A DNA stretch of 64,000 nt from the NCBI GenBank assembly GCA_023647555.1, contig JALRLY010000275.1, positions 1-64,000 on the forward strand. The letters run 5' to 3'. Shown here one piece after another: positions 26,937-35,982 of the stretch. Positions within the stretch are counted from its first letter, which is position 1. The number at the start of each line of letters is the position of its first letter. A model generated the notes under the pieces. The model ran no database searches. It saw nothing but the letters and a program-made list of their open reading frames with translations, and was not told the origin of the DNA. The translations under genes were made by a program, and so were the position numbers. The DNA is from Pancytospora philotis. Taxonomy: Eukaryota; Microsporidia.

Positions 26937-29225
26937 ATGCTGCTGGAGTACGAAAAGGAGATGCTCGGCCGGCTGGGGGAGGAATCGTCCCTCGTTATTG
27001 CGGCCGCTGGGCTGAGTATTGCCCGCCCGCTTGCCGCGCTTATCCCGCTGTACGCCAACGAGCGCAGCCTGCTGATTCTGCTCAACGCCACCGAGCGGGA
27101 CCTGTTCTGCCTCAATTCCGCCGACCAGGAGTTCGTCGTGGATGTCTCCGCCCTGTCCATCGCGCAGCGGCACAGCGCCTATACGAAGGGCGGCGTCTTC
27201 TACGGCTCCTCGCGCTCCTTCATCACCGACTTCGTGAACGGGAACATCGATGTCAAAAGCATCAGCGCCGTCTTCGTGCTGAATGCCGAGCGCGCAGGCG
27301 AAGACGGCATCGAGGCCTTCATCCTGCATATTTTCAGGCAGCGCAACAGCCTCGCCCTGGTGCACGCCTTCGTCGCGAGCCCTCTGCTGCTGCACTCGAC
27401 CAAGCTGCACAAGCTGCGCGCGCATCTGCATACGGCCAGCGTGCTGCTGTATCCGCGCTTCCAGCAGAGCGTGATCAACTCGCTGGGAAGCGCCCGAATC
27501 ACGAAGATCTACTCGAGGCAGAGCAGCACCGTGAGCGACCTCTCGCTGCTGATCGCTGACATCGTGCAGGGCATTTACAGAACGAACAACTGGCGCGCGG
27601 AGCGGGCGACCGCCGCGCAGGTGCTCAACCTGCACGCCGACCGCGGGGAGCTCAAGAAATTCAAGACGCTCCTCAAGATGCTTTACAACTGCGACTCGCT
27701 CTGCTTCTACACATTCTACAGGAGCATGTTCGAGGCGCAGATCGCCCTCGGCGCGCAGAACAGCTGGGTTTTCAGCGCGGCAAGCCAGGCGCTGCTGGAC
27801 AGGGCGCGCGACTATCTCCGTGCGGATATCCGCGCCATCATGCCGCTACCAGGTGCTGGCATCCCAGACTGTGATAGCACACGCAGCGGTACGTCTTCTA
27901 TGAGCAGCGATGAACTGCCCGGCGCAGACCAAGAGGAAGACGCCAACAGCGGCGGAGACATAGAAAACCTGTACACGCAGCTGGCGTCAGAGATGGGCGA
28001 GGATTCCGATGGCCTTGCCGCCTCGAGCGAGAGTACCTTTGGAGATGCCATCGAAGAAGTCGCAAATTCCAGCGATTCTGCTGAGGAGCCGAACGCGCAG
28101 CGATCGCCACCGGCCAACAGCAAAGCTGTGCCAGTTTCACCGATTAATCCGCTTAGCCACCACCAACTGCAGGATTTCGGCTGCCGCAACGCGAAGCTCA
28201 AAAGGCTGGCCATGCTGCTCAAAGAGCACGGGCGAAAGAGGCTGGGCTGTGTGGTGGACAACGGCTGCGTGGCCAACAGCCTGAGGAAGTTTCTGAGATC
28301 CGTCGCGCCGAGGGCCAGCACCACAGTGCTGCGGCCGCGGGAGCTGGGCAGCAGCGCCTGCGTATTTGACGCCCTTATCCTGCTCTATCCCACGCTGAGC
28401 GCAATAAGGGCGAGCGAGTGCTACACCGCCCGCGTTACCGGCTGCGAGCTCTTCCTGCTGATCTACAAGGATTCTGTTGAGGAGCAGATGTACCTGACCG
28501 AGCTGCAGAGCGAGAACTCCCTCTTCAACAGGCTCATTGAAGAGAAGGCCGCGCTGCCGCTGAGCTGTGGGCTCGGCACACTCGATGCCTATGGCGACGA
28601 GAGCGTGCGATACCAGATCACGGTGGATTCGCGTGAGATGCGCGCGCGGCTGCCGTACTACCTCTACCTTGCCGGCAACGACCTGGCCATCAAAACGCTG
28701 AGCATCGGCGACTACCTTGTCGGGAGGATCTGCGTAGAGAGGAAGAGCATCGAGGATCTAAAGGGCTCGCTGAACACCGGGCGCCTCTACAGCCAGGCGC
28801 GACGCCTCGCCTTCCTGTACGCATCGCCCGTGCTGCTGCTTGAGTTCGATGACGGTGTTCCCTCGCTGCAGCTCTACGAGCAGGCCAACAGCCTCGCTGG
28901 CTCGCTGATCACGAAGTTCTGCCTCTTCCTGGCCAACTTCGGCAGTTTCAGACTGATCTGGTCGAACAGCCCGCTCGCGTCCGTGCAGGCCATGCACGAC
29001 ATCCAGAAGACGATTGCGGAGGACTCGGCTGTCAGCGACGTCACCGATCCAACGCTCTACGAGCTCCTGCTGAGCATCCCCGGGATCAACAGCTTCAATG
29101 TTCGCAAGGCGGTCAAAGAATTCGATAGTCTCGAGGACCTCATAACGGCGCCTTCGGTGCGTTTAGAGGCCGCGCTTGGGCGCAAGGCTGGACAGGAAGC
29201 GTATGCCTTCTTCAAACAGCGATAA
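26937..29225 (+). CDS. RAD1: XPF/Rad1 structure-specific endonuclease subunit
   Basis: Nuclease subunit of XPF-ERCC1 (Rad1-Rad10), nucleotide excision and crosslink repair, 762 aa. ATG 26937 gives MLLEYEKEMLGRLGEESSLVI, aligning with XPF [23 protein letters not shown]; it is preceded by GACCCC. An upstream ATG at 26838 adds 33 residues without similarity. The SF2-like helicase remnant occupies the N-terminal half, followed by an acidic linker (about 310-400). The nuclease core carries VDSREMRARLP (about 562), LSIGDYLVGRICVERKSIEDL (ERK at about 600) and GRLYSQARRL. A C-terminal double helix-hairpin-helix includes LLLSIPGINSFNVRKAVKEF. Catalytic residues look intact. Confidence 0.96.
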   Translation: MLLEYEKEMLGRLGEESSLVIAAAGLSIARPLAALIPLYANERSLLILLNATERDLFCLNSADQEFVVDVSALSIAQRHSAYTKGGVFYGSSRSFITDFVNGNIDVKSISAVFVLNAERAGEDGIEAFILHIFRQRNSLALVHAFVASPLLLHSTKLHKLRAHLHTASVLLYPRFQQSVINSLGSARITKIYSRQSSTVSDLSLLIADIVQGIYRTNNWRAERATAAQVLNLHADRGELKKFKTLLKMLYNCDSLCFYTFYRSMFEAQIALGAQNSWVFSAASQALLDRARDYLRADIRAIMPLPGAGIPDCDSTRSGTSSMSSDELPGADQEEDANSGGDIENLYTQLASEMGEDSDGLAASSESTFGDAIEEVANSSDSAEEPNAQRSPPANSKAVPVSPINPLSHHQLQDFGCRNAKLKRLAMLLKEHGRKRLGCVVDNGCVANSLRKFLRSVAPRASTTVLRPRELGSSACVFDALILLYPTLSAIRASECYTARVTGCELFLLIYKDSVEEQMYLTELQSENSLFNRLIEEKAALPLSCGLGTLDAYGDESVRYQITVDSREMRARLPYYLYLAGNDLAIKTLSIGDYLVGRICVERKSIEDLKGSLNTGRLYSQARRLAFLYASPVLLLEFDDGVPSLQLYEQANSLAGSLITKFCLFLANFGSFRLIWSNSPLASVQAMHDIQKTIAEDSAVSDVTDPTLYELLLSIPGINSFNVRKAVKEFDSLEDLITAPSVRLEAALGRKAGQEAYAFFKQR

Positions 29226-29477
29226 ATGGGGCTTAGTGATGCTGCGCAGCCTTCATCCATCGAATAAATCTTGTATCCTGATAATCTGATATTGCCAATA
29301 CACCAACGCTTCCATTTTAATGACATACTGCTGTCATGCAAAGTACAAGGATCTAATAGTAAAGCGGCATGGGCAATTTTATTTGCAACACAGCTACAGA
29401 AGACAGAAGACAATACAACTCTATCCATTTACTTGTGTGGGTGGACGGGCCTGATCTTATGCTTCAAATGCGCCGCG

Positions 29478-30773
29478 CTAAGATCCGATCTTGTCGCCAG
29501 TCCGCGTAAATGCAAAGTCGTCGAACGAAAACTCGGAACCGAGGTTGACGCGCCTAATGATATCGACGCGCTCCTTCTCGGCCTCCCAACTGAACTGCGT
29601 CGCGGGCGCCGGCTCCTTCAGAATTGAGGTCGGCTCATCGTCGGTGTTGTGCGGCCTGGAGGCGGCCTCGTTGGAGAAAGTCACAAGCCGCGGCTTGTCG
29701 CTCGTGCAGTAAAAGCTGTTGGGGCAGATGTTGAAATCAATGACGGCCTTCCGCCGGGGCGAAACAGTCGCATAGCCCTGGTTCAGGTGTGTGTTCTTCT
29801 TCTTGACGCTCAGGTACTCCTTGTAGCGCGACTTGGTCTTCTTCTTCGGCTTGAGAAATTTGAGGTCGCTGAGGAAAAACTTGCTGGCCGCGCTCTGTGT
29901 ATCTTCCACAGCGACCACGGCAGAAACTTGCGGCTCCTTTTTGAGGCCTTTCGCAGGAGAGTTTGTCTTATCAGACAGGACTGCCTTCCCGAGCGGGCGC
30001 TTGTGTATCGGCATTGTGAAGCCTTCGACGGCGCTTCCCGACGTGGGCAGCGCCGCTGAGAAAGCACTGGGGTGCTCCGCATCTGAGCGCGGCACAGCAT
30101 GCGCCTGCTCCCTATCAAAAACGGACGCAGACTGCATGGTCTCCTGCAGCCTCTTCGCTGCGCTGCGCTTTCCTTTCGCTGCCAGCCCGCAGAATACAGC
30201 GTCGTTCACGATGCTGACCTGCACAAGCTCGTCCGCCTTGCGGTCCATGTTGATTCTCTTTACGAGCTTCTCCTGCGCCTTGATGGACGAGGCGCGCTTC
30301 GGCCGCAGCACTGCGAAGGGATCAGGAAGCGCCTCGGTGCTCAGCATGCCTTGGGTCGGGGCTTGTCCAGCACAGCGTGCCCGCCCTGGCGCGGTGCTGT
30401 GTTTGCGGCTCCGCAGCTTGGTGCTGCGAGAGCCATCCTCGGCTGCTTGCTCCATGGGATGGGGTGCATCAGCTGCGCTACATTTAGGCAGAGGAGAAAC
30501 GCTCCCATTGGCCTCCGCAGACCCCTTTATTATTACACACTCTCCCTGCGGCTCTGCGGCGCACGGCCCAGGCTCCTGGCAAACGAACGGCCCAGCATCG
30601 CCGGCACACTCTCCGCCCGCGGCATCACCGTGCGCATCCTCCTTTTCCGTAAGGCCGGAGCTCTCCTCATCCTTGTGCGATGGCACAAGCTTGGCACTTC
30701 CCTTGTCGGCACAGAAAGACTGGTGGCTCTCTGTGGTGGGCAGCGCCCCTGTCTCGTGGAGCTCGCCCTGCAT
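29478..30773 (-). CDS. Unknown basic, low-complexity protein
   Basis: 431 aa from ATG 30773, chosen because AATTCCTGCAGGGGC (GGG-type signal) is just upstream; in-frame ATGs at 30797 and 30845 would add 8 or 24 residues. No signal peptide or membrane helix. Lysine-rich clusters (KLRSRKHS, FLKPKKKTKSRYKEYLSVKKK) suggest a nuclear protein. The C-terminal 130 residues are the most conserved-looking part: VIDFNICPNSFYC, LVTFSNEA, SWEAEKERVDIIRRVNLGSEFSFDDFAFTRTG. The long N-terminal region is disordered, Ser/Ala/Glu-rich. Family not recognised. Confidence 0.65.
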   Translation of the reverse strand: MQGELHETGALPTTESHQSFCADKGSAKLVPSHKDEESSGLTEKEDAHGDAAGGECAGDAGPFVCQEPGPCAAEPQGECVIIKGSAEANGSVSPLPKCSAADAPHPMEQAAEDGSRSTKLRSRKHSTAPGRARCAGQAPTQGMLSTEALPDPFAVLRPKRASSIKAQEKLVKRINMDRKADELVQVSIVNDAVFCGLAAKGKRSAAKRLQETMQSASVFDREQAHAVPRSDAEHPSAFSAALPTSGSAVEGFTMPIHKRPLGKAVLSDKTNSPAKGLKKEPQVSAVVAVEDTQSAASKFFLSDLKFLKPKKKTKSRYKEYLSVKKKNTHLNQGYATVSPRRKAVIDFNICPNSFYCTSDKPRLVTFSNEAASRPHNTDDEPTSILKEPAPATQFSWEAEKERVDIIRRVNLGSEFSFDDFAFTRTGDKIGS

Positions 30774-31126
30774 GCCCCTGCAGGAATTTTTTATCATATG
30801 CACATTTTGCCGCCAGGGACCGCATTGTTTGCCACAGCTGGCCATCGCAGAGACAACGCATACCACTAAGGCGATAACAGATATTTGGACAGACCAAAGG
30901 TATCATTATACACAATAGCATTATCAGAATACAGCATACGTCCAATATTAATCGGTCAGTGTGCGTACAGAAATCGTGAAGCGCATATGCAGGAGCAAAA
31001 GTACCCGTGTAAGTGGCTCGATGAGCCCAGCCTGAGTTATGAGCGTACTCCGCGCGGGCTCTAGGATGATCTTCTGTATTGATATGCAGATCGCGCTCAA
31101 AAATTTTTCAGGCTCAGCCCACTGCG
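30774..31126. other. Divergent promoter region
   Basis: 353 bp, AT-rich, between the unknown basic protein and a secreted protein. CAAAAATTTTTC and AGCCCACTGCG lie just before the plus-strand ATG at 31127. No RNA gene recognised. Confidence 0.5.
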
Positions 31127-32428
31127 ATGAGAGTTGTTATGGCCAGCACCTTCTTGCCACTGCTCGCGCTAGGCATGGCTGCTCACGGCGAAATGGGCGA
31201 ATCGAGCTTGGACACTGAGAGCTTCAACGGACTCAGCTTATTCAGCAGCATGTTCGGTACCCATGTCACGGAGGAGCTCGAGGCCTTTCGTAATATCTAC
31301 AAGCGCACAATAGATATTAAGCGAAGGAAAAGCAATGGGGCGCAAAAAGGCCCTGGAAGAGGAAAGAACATTTTTATTCCGACCGTCGGCCGCATTCAGT
31401 ACGCCGTTATAGCGCACATTCTACAGCACGAAGACCCCACTATTACGGTTAATAGGCGCGCCAGCCATGCGAGAGTCACCGAATGCTGCTTGCTCAAGAG
31501 AGTCCTTGATACTCTAGACGAGGGCGAATTGGAGAGGCACATCAGCGCGCCCGATTCCGCATTGGATAGTAAGGCTAAGTCCATGATCCGCAAAAACCTT
31601 GGGAATAGGCTCGACGTGCTCAGGGCAAAGCTCAGTGGCCATATAGAAAGCTGGCGCGGGCAGGCCCCACGCGAGTTTATGAGCGTATTTCACCCGGAGA
31701 CAAGCGCTATCGATATCCTGGCGTACCTCGCGCTCAGAAGCGGCGGCTCTGAGGCAATGCTAATAGAGCAGTACAAAATGCTTCTGGAAGCCGTGTGCTA
31801 TGTGTTAGGAAACGGAAATTATAATCCTAGGATGCGCAAGACCGTGCTGACGTTTATTGTTAGCCTAATAGATCGCCGTTATTTTATGAATAACCTAGGT
31901 TCAGAACTATCCAAGATTACCTTAAAATCTATCATATCGAGAAACGGGCCAGCATTAATCGAGTTACTAATGTCCGATGATAATCGGGAGGTTTTAGCGT
32001 CAAGAATCTTAGATTATATAGACGAGGCTGGTACCGGGCAAATGAGCCCGTATTTTGTGCGAAATTTCTATGTCAGTTTGAAGCATTATGAGCTCATCAC
32101 TGAGCGCCGTGAGGCCCAATTCGTGTCGCTTTTCCTCGAAACCAGCCCGGCCAGCCGGCGGCTCCTCTTCACAGATAACCTTCTTCTGAATTCGCTGTCT
32201 CCTGTGTTTCTCCAGTATGCTGTCTGCTGGTTTGTGGACCGCCCGCGGATAATGCCCGGAACTGCCGAGCTGCTGCAGCTCCTGTCTACGGAAAACTACA
32301 GGCAGGTCAGAGACAGCCTAGCAAGGGATCCCAGCCTCGAGGGATACTACAAGAAGCTCCCGCCGCGCGGAGGCTCCAGTATCCCCGCAGTGAGCGTAGA
32401 ATCACCGGGTCTCGGTACTAGCGCATAG
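31127..32428 (+). CDS. Predicted secreted protein, unknown family
   Basis: 433 aa, ATG 31127. The signal peptide is MRVVMASTFLPLLALGMAAHG, with cleavage predicted after the A-A-H-G region. The mature protein is helical and hydrophilic, with a lysine/arginine cluster (KRRKSNGAQKGPGRGK, about 65-80) and a predicted helical repeat region (about 190-360). It has few cysteines. Codon use is distinctly different from the neighbours, with many A/T-ending codons (ATA, TTA, AGG, AAT), especially from 31740 to 32100. The upstream signal is intact, so it is probably expressed. Candidate host-interaction protein by location and codon style only; no family match. Confidence 0.75.
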   Translation: MRVVMASTFLPLLALGMAAHGEMGESSLDTESFNGLSLFSSMFGTHVTEELEAFRNIYKRTIDIKRRKSNGAQKGPGRGKNIFIPTVGRIQYAVIAHILQHEDPTITVNRRASHARVTECCLLKRVLDTLDEGELERHISAPDSALDSKAKSMIRKNLGNRLDVLRAKLSGHIESWRGQAPREFMSVFHPETSAIDILAYLALRSGGSEAMLIEQYKMLLEAVCYVLGNGNYNPRMRKTVLTFIVSLIDRRYFMNNLGSELSKITLKSIISRNGPALIELLMSDDNREVLASRILDYIDEAGTGQMSPYFVRNFYVSLKHYELITERREAQFVSLFLETSPASRRLLFTDNLLLNSLSPVFLQYAVCWFVDRPRIMPGTAELLQLLSTENYRQVRDSLARDPSLEGYYKKLPPRGGSSIPAVSVESPGLGTSA

Positions 32429-32531
32429 TCCAGAGCGCGCTTTTGCTTAGAAATAAATCAAATTTAATTCTGTGGGTGCATGCACGCAATGCGTTTAGCT
32501 GGAAATAGACGCATTCTAGCCCGTGACTGAA

Positions 32532-33266
32532 CTATTTGAGTATCCCGCTTTGGCGCAGCTTTGCATCGAGGAACCCATGGGCCTTGAGCTGCGCGTGGTT
32601 CTGGGTCAGGGCCCCCGCGTCCATCGACTTCGACCAGGCCGGCTCGATCTCCAGCTGTCCCCAGAACGGCAGCTCGTACTCCTTCGCGAGATTCTCGCCG
32701 CCTTTGTTCCCAAACGGATGCTGGAGCTCTGAGCAGCGCTCGCACCGGACGCAGGCCATGTTCTCTATCAGCCCTGCAATGGCAAGGCCGCTCTCCAAGC
32801 AGAACTCGATGCAGCGCTGGGTGTCGCTCAGCGCCACGTTCTGCGGCGTTGTAACAACAAGCGCCCGAATGCCCTTGTTCAGCAGGAACGCATGCTCCTC
32901 GGAGATCCCCGGCGGCGTGTCGATGACCACGTAGTCATAGCCGTCGATGGAGTTGTAGAAGAGCTCGAGGAAGACCTGCTTCTTGGGCCCGCGCCATATG
33001 ACGGCGTCCTCCGGCTTCAACACGAGCCCGAAGGAAAGCACGTCGAGGTTGTCTGCAACGCGAACTGGGCTGAAGCCGTTTTCGGTCTTGACCAACGCGC
33101 CCCGCGTGCCGAGCGCAGTCGCAATGCTGGGCCCGCAGATGTCGAAGTCGAGCACAAGCACCCTGTGCTGCGCCGCGAGCGTTTCCGCAACGAGCGCCGC
33201 GATGCTGGACTTCCCGACGCCGCCCTTGCCGCTCATCACGGCGAGTACAGCGGGCTGTTGGCTCAT
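32532..33266 (-). CDS. CFD1: Cytosolic Fe-S cluster scaffold ATPase Cfd1/NUBP2
   Basis: P-loop NTPase of the cytosolic iron-sulfur assembly (CIA) pathway, partner of Nbp35, 244 aa. P-loop GKGGVGKS at 13-20; DFDICGPS; VIWRGPKKQVFLELF; YDYVVIDTPPGISEEH. The bridging cluster CxxC is in the block ENMACVRCERC. The N-terminal ferredoxin-like cysteine motif of Nbp35 is absent, which selects Cfd1/NUBP2. ATG 33266 is preceded by TAAAATTCGCCCC. Fits a parasite whose mitosome makes Fe-S precursors for cytosolic and nuclear proteins. Confidence 0.9.
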   Translation of the reverse strand: MSQQPAVLAVMSGKGGVGKSSIAALVAETLAAQHRVLVLDFDICGPSIATALGTRGALVKTENGFSPVRVADNLDVLSFGLVLKPEDAVIWRGPKKQVFLELFYNSIDGYDYVVIDTPPGISEEHAFLLNKGIRALVVTTPQNVALSDTQRCIEFCLESGLAIAGLIENMACVRCERCSELQHPFGNKGGENLAKEYELPFWGQLEIEPAWSKSMDAGALTQNHAQLKAHGFLDAKLRQSGILK

Positions 33267-33279
33267 GGGGCGAATTTTA
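33267..33279 (-). promoter_or_regulatory. AAATT-CCC start signal of CFD1
   Basis: Minus strand TAAAATTCGCCCC directly abuts the ATG. Confidence 0.55.
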
Positions 33280-33487
33280 TTTCGGCGGATGTGCTGCTGG
33301 GCGCACTCTGATGGAATTCTACGGCAATCTGTAGCAGGCTGTTACAGTATGTAGATACGCTAAGCTATATTCGCTACTCGCTTTACACCAAATCGCCCCA
33401 TGTGCAGGATACCCGAGAAGCAGACACTCGAAGCCCGATTCTGAAACGTTTTGGATTCTGTACATAAGCAGCTGCCGCGTGCCGCAT

Positions 33488-34075
33488 ATGCAGGCGTCCC
33501 TCATCCCGAAGACCTACACGTACAAGATGGTCGTGCTCGGCCACTACTCTGTGGGCAAGTCGTCGATCGTGCTGAACTTCGCGAAGAACGAGTTCAACCC
33601 GAACGAAGAGAGCACGATCGGCGCGTCCTTCCTCACCAAAACGGTCGTGTCCGACAAGTACGCCGTGAAGTACGAGATATGGGACACCGCGGGCCAGGAG
33701 CGCTACTACTCGCTCATCCCGATGTACTACCGCGGCGCGCAGGTCGCGCTCATCGTGTACGACGTGACCGCGGCCGAATCCTACAGGACCGCCAAGAAGT
33801 GGGTGGAGGAGCTGAAGTACGACAAGCCGCAGGAGTTCATGAAGGTGCTCGTGTCCAATAAAATCGACCTCGGCGAGAAACGCGAGGTCAGCACGGACGA
33901 GGCGCGCGAGTACGCCGCGAAGGAGGGCCTGCTCTTCTACGAGGTGAGCGCCAAAACCGGCGAGGGCATCACCAAGATGTTCGCGGAGATTGCTGCGCAG
34001 CTCCCTAAAGAGTCAGCCAAAGCGCAGACGCGTGGCAAGCTGCGCAAGCACAAGAATACGGTGTTCTGCTGCTAG
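33488..34075 (+). CDS. VPS21: Rab5-type small GTPase (Vps21/Ypt5)
   Basis: Early-endosome Rab GTPase, 195 aa. G1 GHYSVGKS at 18-25, switch I ESTIGASF (Rab5 signature ESTIGAAF), G3 WDTAGQERYYSL, G4 NKIDLG, G5 EVSAKTG. The C-terminus TVFCC carries two cysteines for geranylgeranylation. ATG 33488; a GTG three codons upstream is not a plausible start. All nucleotide-binding residues are intact, including the switch II Q. Divergent from CFD1. Confidence 0.95.
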   Translation: MQASLIPKTYTYKMVVLGHYSVGKSSIVLNFAKNEFNPNEESTIGASFLTKTVVSDKYAVKYEIWDTAGQERYYSLIPMYYRGAQVALIVYDVTAAESYRTAKKWVEELKYDKPQEFMKVLVSNKIDLGEKREVSTDEAREYAAKEGLLFYEVSAKTGEGITKMFAEIAAQLPKESAKAQTRGKLRKHKNTVFCC

Positions 34076-34318
34076 ACGCGGGTGGGAAGTGTATCACGCA
34101 CCTGGTGAAAGCGCGCAGTTATTAAAGTACAGCTGCATACATAATTTAGCTAGTCATATAACTATTCAAGCATCTTGCTCAGTTTAAAAGCAGCCGACTT
34201 CAATTCAGCAATGCACAGTTTAATATCACTGAGCACAATTTTAATTTAATACTGCCGAGCATCCGCGTCTGTTTGTTTGTTGTGCAGGCGCAGAAAGCAA
34301 TTGTTTAGCCCGGGGCTG

Positions 34319-35383
34319 ATGGATGTAGAAAAGGTCAACCTGTACGCGGAGGCAGGCAAGATATCCTCCAAGATCGTCATCTCGGGCGCGCCGAACAGCA
34401 CGCCGTCGATCGAGGGCGGCGATCTGGACGAGATCGACGCCGACGAGACGGAGACGTTCACGCTCGAGGAGATGAAGAAGCTCATCCTCTCGTACCGCAA
34501 GCGCGACAAGGACTTCCTGATCGCGCGCGTGACCACGCCGAACCCGGACGACCAGTCGACGCTGTACAACTTCTACTACGCGGCGGCGGAGATCAACCGC
34601 GTGCTGTTCAAGTTCGAGTCGAGCCGGCGCCTGCTGCACCGCATGCGCGTGAAGAACCCGCTGAACAACATGTACATCGTGGGCCAGGTCTTCTACTACA
34701 AGATCACGACCGAGGAGATCGACCGGGCGATCGTCGACTACTACTTCAACTCCGAGAAGGAGAAGAAGAGCCTGCGGCGCGCCTTCAGCGCGGTGTTCAG
34801 CAAGTCGCAGCACATCACGAGCGCGGACGAGCGCAAGAAGCAGCGCGCGCGCGACAGCCTGGACATCTCGAACAAGGAGGCGCGTGAGGCCGCGGACCCG
34901 CAGAAGGCGCCCTGCGACATCATACAGTGCGTGGGCCGCGGGGAGGTCAAGACGCCGAGCGACATCCCGTCGGACCGGCGCGTCGTCTACACCGCGAAGT
35001 ACTTCGCCACCGACGACGACTTCCTGATCAAGACCGAGATCCGCGACTACTTCCGCAGCAACGCGCTGGAGGAGGAGGACGACTTTCTGTACGAGATCGA
35101 CCGCACGCGGAACGACTTCATGGCGCTGCTGGACGACGACTCCGAGGACGTCAGCGAGGGCGTGAGCGACTGGCGGCGCGTGCTCTCCGCGCACGTGTCG
35201 ATGGCCGTATCGCTGCTCATCGTGTGCCTGATTCTGGGCGCCGGGCCCGGCTTCATCATCCTCTTCCTCCCGCTCGTGGTTTTTGTCGTTCTGTCGTTCA
35301 TCTGCTCGCTGTGCTACGTGCTCTGCTGCAGACAGTCGACCTTCGACACGCAGGCCGTCAACGAGGTCGAGGACGAGATATAG
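34319..35383 (+). CDS. Membrane protein with two C-terminal TM helices, unknown
   Basis: 354 aa, ATG 34319 after AGCCCGGGGCTG. The N-terminal 285 residues are soluble and highly charged, acidic at both ends, with a central well-ordered domain (LYNFYYAAAEINRVLFKF, NPLNNMYIVGQVFYYKIT). Two hydrophobic segments lie near 297-320 and 322-345 (SMAVSLLIVCLILGAGPGFI and onward), ending in a short acidic tail. This looks like a tail-anchored hairpin with a large cytosolic head. Codon bias is as strong as in aaRS genes, which suggests high expression and a core function. I do not recognise the family; a conserved microsporidian membrane protein is likely. Confidence 0.8.
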   Translation: MDVEKVNLYAEAGKISSKIVISGAPNSTPSIEGGDLDEIDADETETFTLEEMKKLILSYRKRDKDFLIARVTTPNPDDQSTLYNFYYAAAEINRVLFKFESSRRLLHRMRVKNPLNNMYIVGQVFYYKITTEEIDRAIVDYYFNSEKEKKSLRRAFSAVFSKSQHITSADERKKQRARDSLDISNKEAREAADPQKAPCDIIQCVGRGEVKTPSDIPSDRRVVYTAKYFATDDDFLIKTEIRDYFRSNALEEEDDFLYEIDRTRNDFMALLDDDSEDVSEGVSDWRRVLSAHVSMAVSLLIVCLILGAGPGFIILFLPLVVFVVLSFICSLCYVLCCRQSTFDTQAVNEVEDEI

Positions 35384-35447
35384 ACCGAGTAAATACATGT
35401 TAATACACAGGCTGTTTCTGCTGGGCGCGGCGCTCTTAGCGCGGCCC

Positions 35448-35460
35448 AAAATTTTGCCCT
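35448..35460 (+). promoter_or_regulatory. AAATTT-CCC start signal of SRP19
   Basis: AAAATTTTGCCCT directly followed by the ATG at 35461. Confidence 0.65.
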
Positions 35461-35817
35461 ATGGACGCGGACCACTTCACCATCTACCCGGTCTTCCTGG
35501 ACCAGACCAAGACGCGCGCCGAGGGGCGGAAGTACCCGAAGAGCCTGACCGTCGCGAGTCCCAAGTACCAGGAAATAAAGAACGCGCTGGACCGGCTGCA
35601 CGTGGCGTACAAAGCCGAGCCTGCGAAGGCGCACCCGCGCTGCCAGTGGGTTTCCGGCCGCTTCAGCGTGAAGAAGGCGGGCCGCAAGGCGGAGCAGATC
35701 CTTCAGATCGTCAGCAGCATCGTTGAGGAGCGCGAGAAGAAGACGGCCTCGGGCAGCAAGGTGCCGAATGTCCTCAACCTCGTGGCGCGGAAAAAGAAGA
35801 AGGGCGGCAAGAAGTAG
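35461..35817 (+). CDS. SRP19: Signal recognition particle protein SRP19
   Basis: Binds helices 6 and 8 of SRP RNA so that SRP54 can dock, 118 aa. FTIYPVFLDQTKTRAEGRKYPK matches the SRP19 start (IYPAYLNNKKTIAEGRRIP). SGRFSVKK corresponds to the RGRVRVQLK strand, and the Lys-rich tail KKKKGGKK is typical. ATG 35461 abuts the AAAATTTTGCCCT signal. Only 77 bp separate it from the preceding membrane protein gene. Confidence 0.92.
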   Translation: MDADHFTIYPVFLDQTKTRAEGRKYPKSLTVASPKYQEIKNALDRLHVAYKAEPAKAHPRCQWVSGRFSVKKAGRKAEQILQIVSSIVEEREKKTASGSKVPNVLNLVARKKKKGGKK

Positions 35818-35982
35818 GCCCGGGCCCAAAATCCATGCGGACGCTAAGGCGGTACTTAGCGCCCCAGCGCCAGCAAACCCATGGACGATAACTACGCATT
35901 TATTAAATATTCATCTACGGATACTCGGCCCAGCAAAACTCTATTGGCGCTGGCGCGTCTACGCGAGCACTAAAGCCGCCGT

